Assembly: GCA_014529385.2 (NCBI GenBank) | Contig: CM043943.1 | Location: forward strand, 152,095,592 to 152,159,591 | Direction: 5' to 3' | From: Adiantum capillus-veneris | Lineage: Eukaryota; Streptophyta; Polypodiopsida; Polypodiales; Pteridaceae | Length of the DNA stretch: 64,000 bases | Shown here: positions 58,366-64,000 of the stretch, in pieces | Layout of the letters: every line of letters begins with the position of its first letter | Numbering within the stretch: position 1 is the stretch's first letter | The notes under the pieces: model-generated | Told to the model about the DNA's origin: nothing | The model's database searches: none | What the model saw: the letters and a program-made list of their open reading frames with translations, nothing else | Made by a program: the position numbers and the translations under genes

Positions 58366-59343
58366 CTACAAAATGGGTGGAACTTTCTTTCCTCCTTTCA
58401 CTATCTCAAATGGTGCCTTACCTGTTGATGTATGCACAGTGTTATTGTAAGCATATTCAACCAATGGGAGATGGTGTTCCCAAGTTGCCTTGTGCTCTGA
58501 GACATAACATTTGAGTAGGTCCAAGACAATAGAATTTGCCTCTTCTGACTGTCCATCAGTTTGCGGATGAAACGAAGAAGAGAACTTGAGCGTAGTGCCC
58601 ATGTTCTCAAACAATGCCTTCCAGAAAAGACTCGTTATACGTGGATCCCTGCCACTAACAATTGACTGAGGCATCCCATGATATTTAAAGATATTGCTCA
58701 TGAATATCTTGACCATGTGTTCTGGCTTTATCTTCTTCCTAACAGGAATGAAATGGGCCTGCTTACTGAACCTACAAATGATAGTCCAAATCCCATCATT
58801 TCCTGTTTGCGTCCTTGGAAGATCAAAGATAAAGTCCATTGCTATACTTTCCCGTGGCCTATCAGGGATCGGCAATGGCTACAACAATCCCGATTGCTTT
58901 TGTCTGTCAAATTTGACTTTTTGGCATACTAAGCATGATCTTACAAATGTGTCAACATCTTGACGCAAAGCTGGCCAATAGAAGAATGCCTCAATCCCTT
59001 TCACCGTCGCATCAATTCCACGATGCCCAGCATAAGGTGGAGCATGACTTTCCATCAAAATCTTTGGCCGTAACTGTTTAGTAACGCATAACTTTCCATG
59101 CATCATGAGAAAGTCGTTCTTAAGCATATAGTGCTCATGATGTTGCCCATCAACAAGCTGGTCATAGATCCTTGCAAAATCTGAATCTTCAGCATATTGA
59201 GTCTTCATTTCGTCTAGTTCACAATGGTACAGAATTGACACTGCTAAAATTTGGGGCTTTCGTGACAACGCATCAGCCACCACGTTCTTTTTCCCTTGCA
59301 CATGCACAATCTGAAATGGAACATTGACAAGATGTTTGCCCAT
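58366..59343 (-). pseudogene. Chromovirus E integrase, zinc domain and core
   Basis: 58,879-59,343 starts with VHVQGKKNVVADALSRKP, then the HHCC domain (SHAPPYAGHRGIDATVKGIE, YWPALRQDVDTFVRSCLVCQ). A stop at 58,879 separates it from 58,366-58,875, the DDE core: ESIAMDFIFDLPRTQTGNDG (first Asp), IVSGRDPRITSLFWKALFEN (second Asp; Gly-Arg-Asp where Ser-Asp-Arg-Asp is usual), FHPQTDGQSEEANSIVLDLL (Glu). It inserts element cDNA. Apart from one stop at each end the catalytic triad is present. Confidence 0.85.
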
Positions 59344-59753
59344 CGCATGTGCTTCTCAGACAACTTCGTCTGTGTAAGAAAATATCGCAAGGTTTGATGA
59401 TCCGTTTGGACAACAAAATCAGCCCCTAGCAAATAGTGTTTCCAACTAGTGAGAGCATGAATTACTGCCAGCAATTCTTTCTCATAGACTTGCAAGTTCC
59501 TTTCAGTCTTCAAAAGAATTCTGCTCTCATATGCGACTACTCGACCATTCTGCATTAAAACTGCACCAAGACTATGGCCACACGCATCACATTGAACCAC
59601 AAAAGATTTAGAAAGATCTGGCAAAATAATTACCGGATCTGAAGTCAGCTTCTCTTTCAAGTGTTTGAACGCTAAAATTTCCTTGGCTGTCCACTTGAAA
59701 GTAACTCCTTTTCCTTGCAGTGCATGGAGTGGAGAAGCAATCTCAGCAAAATT
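59244..59753 (-). pseudogene. Chromovirus E RNase H
   Basis: After the stop, KWTAKEILAFKHLKEKLTSD, then VVQCDACGHSLGAVLMQNGR (catalytic Asp), YEKELLAVIHALTSWKHYLL (Glu) and TDHQTLRYFLTQTKLSEKHM (Asp). The frame breaks near 59,300, after which the VVADALSRKP-type end motif reads in the integrase frame. Confidence 0.85.
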
Positions 59754-60504
59754 TCAGATGAACCTCCTGTAATAGGAACATAAGCCTAGAAAGCTTCGTA
59801 TGTCATGTATGGACTTCAAGTCTGGCCATGACCTAATTGCTTCCACTTTAGCGGGATCCATGTGTACCCCATCCTTTAAAACAATGTGCCCAAGGAAGTG
59901 AATTTCTTGCAAAAAGAACTCACTTTTCTTCGCATGAATGAGTAGCCTGTTCTTACGTAACTCATTGAAAACTGCAGTCAGGTGATCCCTATGCTCCTCT
60001 TCAGACTTTTGAGTAGACAATCATGTCATCAAAGAAGGTACCCACGAAGTTTCTATGCGGTCTAAAAATTCTGTCCATCATTCTATTAAATGTGGCAGGA
60101 GCATTTGTGAGACCAAATGGCATGACAAGAAACTCATAGAGACCAAATGTTGTCATGAACGCAGTCTTATGGACATCTTCTGGTCTAATGCGTATCTGAT
60201 GATACCCGCTCTTTAGGTCTATTCTTGTAAACAATGACGCTCCCTCAAGCCGATCAAGAATGTCATCTATCCTCGGTATGGGGAAACTGTTCTTGATAGT
60301 ATTCTTATTCAAGGCGCGATAGTCAATGCACATGCGCCATGAACCATCCTTCTTCTGCACTAAGAGTACAGGCGAACAAAAAGGGGATGAACTGGGCTGA
60401 ATCAGCCCCTTCTCTAAAAGCTCGTTGACCTGACCCATAATCTCTTTCTGTTGGGCTGCACTAACCCTGTATGGTGGTCTATTCGGTGGACTAGAACCTG
60501 GCAC
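59754..60504 (-). pseudogene. Chromovirus E reverse transcriptase (two frames)
   Basis: 60,001-60,504 contains [77 protein letters not shown] and [11 protein letters not shown]; the active site is FFDD rather than YVDD. The start methionine belongs to the residual frame and not to a true protein start. A frameshift near 60,005-60,020 leads into 59,754-60,020 (KSEFFLQEIHFLGHIVLKDG, SFLGLCSYYRRFI), the RT connection, which ends at a stop at 59,754. Confidence 0.9.
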
Positions 60505-60531
60505 AAGATCTATAGTATGATCCTCGGGTCT

Positions 60532-62547
60532 CTAAGGAGGTAACTCCCCTGGCAAAGAGTCCGAAAAACAATCACTGAAACCACTCAAAAAAGTTGACCT
60601 GTCTTTATCTAAGGTAGACAAATTAGATACAACTTGAGGTACTTCTTTTGCAAAGATCAAGTACGCAGAAAGATGATTCTTTATTACAGATGAAATAGCA
60701 GAAGCAGAAACAACTGGAACAGACTCGCCTTTAAGCTTTACATCAAGGACATGAGTCTTTCCTCTATGTACAAGGGTAATCTTTTTGTTGTAAGTATCCA
60801 CCATAGCATGCAACCTGTAACACCATGGGATACCCAATAACACATCACAGCCCTCAAGCGGCATAATATGAAATTCTTCCGCATCCACATAGCTCTGAAT
60901 GTGCAGATGAAGCTTTCCCAGTATGGGAGTAACAAGCTCTGAATGTCTTGGGCATGCCAAACCTGCTTCCCCTGTCATACCCATCTCCTCTGCACGAATG
61001 CCCAACTTTGATACCAATTCTGGTGATATGAAATTTGCACGGGCTCCTGGATCAAAGAAAACCAGCACTGTCTGGTCTCTAACTTTGCCCCAAGCTCTGC
61101 ACAGCTCCGTGGCATCTGTGTTTGGCTGATCTCCAACCAAATCTGGAACAAGTCTTGCACTCGGCTTTGGCTTCTTCCCTTTATGGTCTGACTTGTCATC
61201 CTTATCCTGTGACTTCTTCTGTGGGCACTCATTTGCAAAGTGTCCTTCCTGTTCACAAATGTAGCATTTCTTGGCCTCCCTAAGAGCTTTCCTTTCTTGA
61301 AAAGTTTTGCCAGAAAAATGCCTTTTTTGTCCTTGTCCTCGTTCCGAAGAAGATTTAGACTGCTTCTTGGACGTATCAGCTTCTTGAGTGGAGGGCTTCT
61401 TTGCAGGAGACTCAGAAGGCTTTGCTGCAACATTGCCCTTGGCCGAAAACTGTTTGCCCTGGGACCCTTTCTTGTGGCTATTAAATCCATCGGAATCTCC
61501 CTTCCACAGATTGCTGGCCACTCTTGCATTCTCTATCAACTGAAACATATTCATGACAGTAGTCTTTGTGCAGTAGTCCCTGATTTTCTTGGGCAATCCG
61601 CAACAGTACTTCTCAATCTGTTCTAACAATGGCACAAACCTGTAAGAGGTGACTGGCAACAGTGTGGCCCAAAACTGTTTATTGTACTCTTCCAAATTCG
61701 CACACTGTTTAGCATTCAACTCGTGCCATTCCGTCATTACATCCACTTCAAAAGTGTTTGTCAACCATGCAGGCGCAAAAAGTTGTTTGAATTGGACCCA
61801 CGTTGTTGGGGCTTGATCCTGGTTCAACAATGCGGTCCACCAATGAAGCGCTTTCCCTTTCAAGAAAGTGGCAGCCTTGCGTATCTTTGAAGATTCCGTG
61901 AAGTAGCCTCTAGCATAAGCTGCATCGAACTGCTGTATGAAGGTCAAAGCCTTCAATTGGTCCTCAGTTCCTCTGAAAGTTTCAAACTTCACTCCCTGCC
62001 CACCTTCCTTGTAATCCTTAAGCTGACTCAAAGGAGCCACATTATCATAAACAGGTGCCTGTAACAGTGGTGCTCCATGAGTGTTCATTCCAGCACTCGC
62101 ATCACCTGTTTTCCCAGTCATATCTGCATTTTGTACGTATGGCTGCGAAAAACCAGCCATACAAAATTGTGTTCCAGGCACTCGAAACTGGCCATAGGCA
62201 CCCCGAAAACCTGGTTGGACACCCATGTTCGCGTACACAAGGTTACCCATGCCTGTTTGCATTGTCCCGAACACATTCCCTGGCATATAACCTGTGGAAG
62301 GTCCAGCCATAGCTTGAAACACTGAACCACCTCCAAAATAACCAGGATAAGTATTAGGTAATGGAAGGGTCTGACACATAGCCTGTTCATTGCTCCCTTG
62401 ACCATTCACAAACGGTTCCTGTCCAGCTAAAGCAAGTTGCTTTGGATCATTGGACACCGCTAGTTGCTCAACCACATGGGCTTTCCCTCGAGCATCATGA
62501 GTCCTCTGCGCATTGGAAATCTCCTTTTCTTGCAACGGCTCAGTCAT
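60532..62547 (-). CDS. Chromovirus E gag-protease (671 residues)
   Basis: A long intact frame. Residues about 1-180: Gln/Gly/Met-rich N-terminal part. About 187-350: retrotransposon gag core (FETFRGTEDQLKALTFIQQF, KAATFLKGKALHWWTALLNQ, LNAKQCANLEEYNKQFWATL). About 365-425: basic Ser/Lys-rich stretch. About 428-441: one zinc knuckle CYICEQEGHFANEC (C-x2-C-x4-H-x4-C). About 490-600: protease-like domain with VLVFFDPGARANFISPELV, where the usual Asp-Ser-Gly is Asp-Pro-Gly, and CDVLLGIPW near 570. It ends at a TAG at about 60,532, immediately before sequence that continues toward RT, so one nonsense change separates gag-protease from RT. Confidence 0.85.
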   Translation of the reverse strand: MTEPLQEKEISNAQRTHDARGKAHVVEQLAVSNDPKQLALAGQEPFVNGQGSNEQAMCQTLPLPNTYPGYFGGGSVFQAMAGPSTGYMPGNVFGTMQTGMGNLVYANMGVQPGFRGAYGQFRVPGTQFCMAGFSQPYVQNADMTGKTGDASAGMNTHGAPLLQAPVYDNVAPLSQLKDYKEGGQGVKFETFRGTEDQLKALTFIQQFDAAYARGYFTESSKIRKAATFLKGKALHWWTALLNQDQAPTTWVQFKQLFAPAWLTNTFEVDVMTEWHELNAKQCANLEEYNKQFWATLLPVTSYRFVPLLEQIEKYCCGLPKKIRDYCTKTTVMNMFQLIENARVASNLWKGDSDGFNSHKKGSQGKQFSAKGNVAAKPSESPAKKPSTQEADTSKKQSKSSSERGQGQKRHFSGKTFQERKALREAKKCYICEQEGHFANECPQKKSQDKDDKSDHKGKKPKPSARLVPDLVGDQPNTDATELCRAWGKVRDQTVLVFFDPGARANFISPELVSKLGIRAEEMGMTGEAGLACPRHSELVTPILGKLHLHIQSYVDAEEFHIMPLEGCDVLLGIPWCYRLHAMVDTYNKKITLVHRGKTHVLDVKLKGESVPVVSASAISSVIKNHLSAYLIFAKEVPQVVSNLSTLDKDRSTFLSGFSDCFSDSLPGELPP

Positions 62548-62803
62548 GCCCTGTGTAGGAGGCTGAAAACCCTATGTCGAAGCCTGTAAGAATTCCTGCA
62601 TCCTGCATCCTTGGGTTGTTAGCCAACTGCTGAAACATGTCCATGCAACAACGCAGTTGAGTTCTAAACAACCTGTCCTCTTCTTGAAGAGTTGAAGGAA
62701 TTTTCTCTGTGCCATGTGAGGAAGATCCCTCTTCAGGTACTTGGTCTCTCTTCTCTGCCATATCGACAAGCTCTGTGTTGCTTTCACCCACAACAATCCA
62801 CAC
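62540..62803 (-). pseudogene. Chromovirus E gag N-terminus (frameshifted)
   Basis: An 87-residue frame upstream of the main gag frame, with an acidic segment and FQQLANNPRMQDAG. It overlaps the main frame by 8 bases in another frame, so a single frameshift near 62,545 separates it. The start is probably the ATG of MAEKRDQVP at about 62,761; the ATG at 62,803 is close to the PBS. Confidence 0.6.
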
Positions 62804-62827
62804 TGCACTTTTTGAAGAAAAAGTGAC

Positions 62828-62846
62828 TATCCCGCCGATGGAACCA
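62828..62846 (-). promoter_or_regulatory. Chromovirus E primer-binding site (putative)
   Basis: Minus TGGTTCCATCGGCGGGATA directly after the LTR. The TGG start fits a tRNA CCA end, but I cannot name the tRNA. Confidence 0.5.
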
Positions 62847-64000
62847 TATAGCCGGCCCGTACAACGTAGACGGCGATACTATTTCAATTACCTGTTAACT
62901 TTACACAGAGCACTGAGAAGGGAAGAGAACACAGTCGCGTCCAACGACTATAATGTCACTGCGCACACGAGACCGACACCGTGTAGGCCCCAAAGACTGG
63001 CGCCCCTTTCGGTATTTCTTTATTCAATTTAAGGTAGACGATCCGACCACTTAGCACAAGCTTTCACAAAGCTGTCCAAACCTGGCGAGGGCTGAAAACG
63101 CAGGTTTTCGACCGGATTTCGACAACATAACGGCGCAAAAACCCCTATAGGTCAAAAACGCCTGTCTAGGACGGATTCCCTCGATATCTGGAAGCTTTCT
63201 GGTGAGCTGTCACAGAAATTCAGCGGGCTGTAATTCTCTGTTTTTACTGCCGGGAGCCCCAAAGCCTGTACACGCATCCCAAGGCTCTCACGTGGCTCCC
63301 CCGATATTCCCTTGCAGTTTAGGTGCGAAACCCTAAAACTGCAGAAAAACACAGCAGGCTGTAATTCCCTGTTTCGGATCGTTTTTAGCGGAGCGAACAC
63401 GCCTACGCGTGTCCCAAGGGCTCCCGCACGCAATGGGACAGTTCCCCTGTGAATTGGACGAGTTTTCACACGAGAAAACTCTCCAAACTCGCAATCTTTC
63501 GTGATGGAACTGTGCGTACCTGTGGGGGATTAGCAATTAGCTAATCCGGTTCCTGTTCAGAAGGCTCTTGCCTTGGCAAACACGCATAAACCCCCAGAAC
63601 TGTACATCGGTCAAATGAGAAGCCCACTAGTGGGGCATAACATACTGTACGTAGGGGAGAAAGAGAGCAGTATGTAGCGTGCGGGGCATCACTCCCGTCA
63701 CCATACTGTGCATAGAGGGCAAGGTAAGCATTCCATAGCTTCTGTACCTGCTACAATCCACCTGAGGCTGAAAATGGCGCCCCCTTTGTTGATATGCAGC
63801 TCGTTTTTGCCTCCCAGAGTGGCAGAATCGCTCACAGGCTGACACGTCGCCCAGTTTCCGAGTTTGGGCTTTCCCTGCTAAAAATATCTCATCTGGTACG
63901 TCAGTTGACTTGGCAGCAGAGCAATAAAATGTTCCCCTTGTCATTCCAGAGCTAATGATGCGAACACATTTTCCAGTCAAAAATAGCAGTTCCCTAAATT
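62847..64000 (-). repeat. Chromovirus E 5' LTR (incomplete at window edge)
   Basis: At least 1,154 bp matching 55,950-57,104. It starts TATAGCCGGCCCG next to the PBS; the outer end is not in the window. Confidence 0.85.

Larger units (their letters stand above)
55950..64000 (-). mobile_element. Ty3/gypsy chromovirus E (young, runs off right edge)
   Basis: 3' LTR 55,950-57,455, polypurine tract 57,456-57,467 (minus AAGGGTGGGGTG), integrase with chromodomain, RNase H, RT, protease and gag in order, PBS region 62,828-62,846 (minus TGGTTCCATCGGCGGGATA), and 5' LTR from 62,847 to beyond the window. The LTRs differ at about 15 of about 1,150 comparable positions. The polyprotein is interrupted by a handful of stops and about three frameshifts, far fewer than in elements B or C. 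Confidence 0.9.

Overview
This is nuclear DNA from a land plant, and almost all of it is mobile-element sequence. The evidence is Ty3/gypsy and Ty1/copia polyproteins, long terminal repeats (LTRs) with initiator-Met-type primer-binding sites (PBS), a non-LTR retrotransposon, and the last two exons of a plant ZFN-type CCCH zinc-finger gene. Very long (GA)n/(CT)n arrays, deep nesting and a Penelope-like reverse-transcriptase fragment suggest a large repeat-rich genome. A fern or gymnosperm is possible, but I cannot prove this from the window. No rRNA, tRNA, CRISPR, operon or bacterial feature was seen. The only plausible host gene is the CCCH fragment.

Layout. 1-10,698: minus-strand Ty3/gypsy gag region, leader, tRNA-Asp-like PBS and LTR, next to a plus-strand copia-type LTR and PBS. 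A roughly 5.3-kb segment of this is tandemly duplicated (583-5,892 and 5,893-10,698). The leader between PBS and gag is a diverged tandem repeat of about 290 bp, and each monomer carries a 20-22-bp palindrome. 10,699-13,882: poly-G tract, a hairpin, and the first copy of a 1.1-kb repeat rich in CT/GA arrays. 13,883-21,241: decayed minus-strand gypsy element with both LTRs. 22,107-23,238: second copy of the 1.1-kb repeat. 23,239-28,561: low-information relic DNA.

28,562-45,850 is a nest at least three levels deep. A degraded plus-strand gypsy relic is split at 32,905 by a plus-strand copia element (32,910-45,487, apparent target duplication ATTGG). That copia element is itself split by a 5.6-kb minus-strand gypsy-type element with 177-bp LTRs (35,713-41,339) and by a 5'-truncated minus-strand copia element (42,389-44,757). 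46,088-49,300: 5'-truncated minus-strand LINE whose two ends lie at GA arrays. 49,812-50,578: last two exons of the ZFN-like gene (minus). 52,863-53,363: Penelope-like RT fragment (minus). 53,917-54,610: candidate non-autonomous hAT-like element. 54,624-55,949: old diverged LTR. 55,950 to the window end: a comparatively young minus-strand chromovirus with nearly complete gag-pol and a C-terminal chromodomain; its 5' LTR runs off the right edge.

LTR comparisons by eye agree with the nesting order. The copia host element has strongly diverged LTRs (roughly 13%). The gypsy element inside it differs at about 4 of 177 positions, and the right-hand chromovirus at about 15 of 1,150 positions. All coding calls rest on motif recognition from translation, not on database searches.
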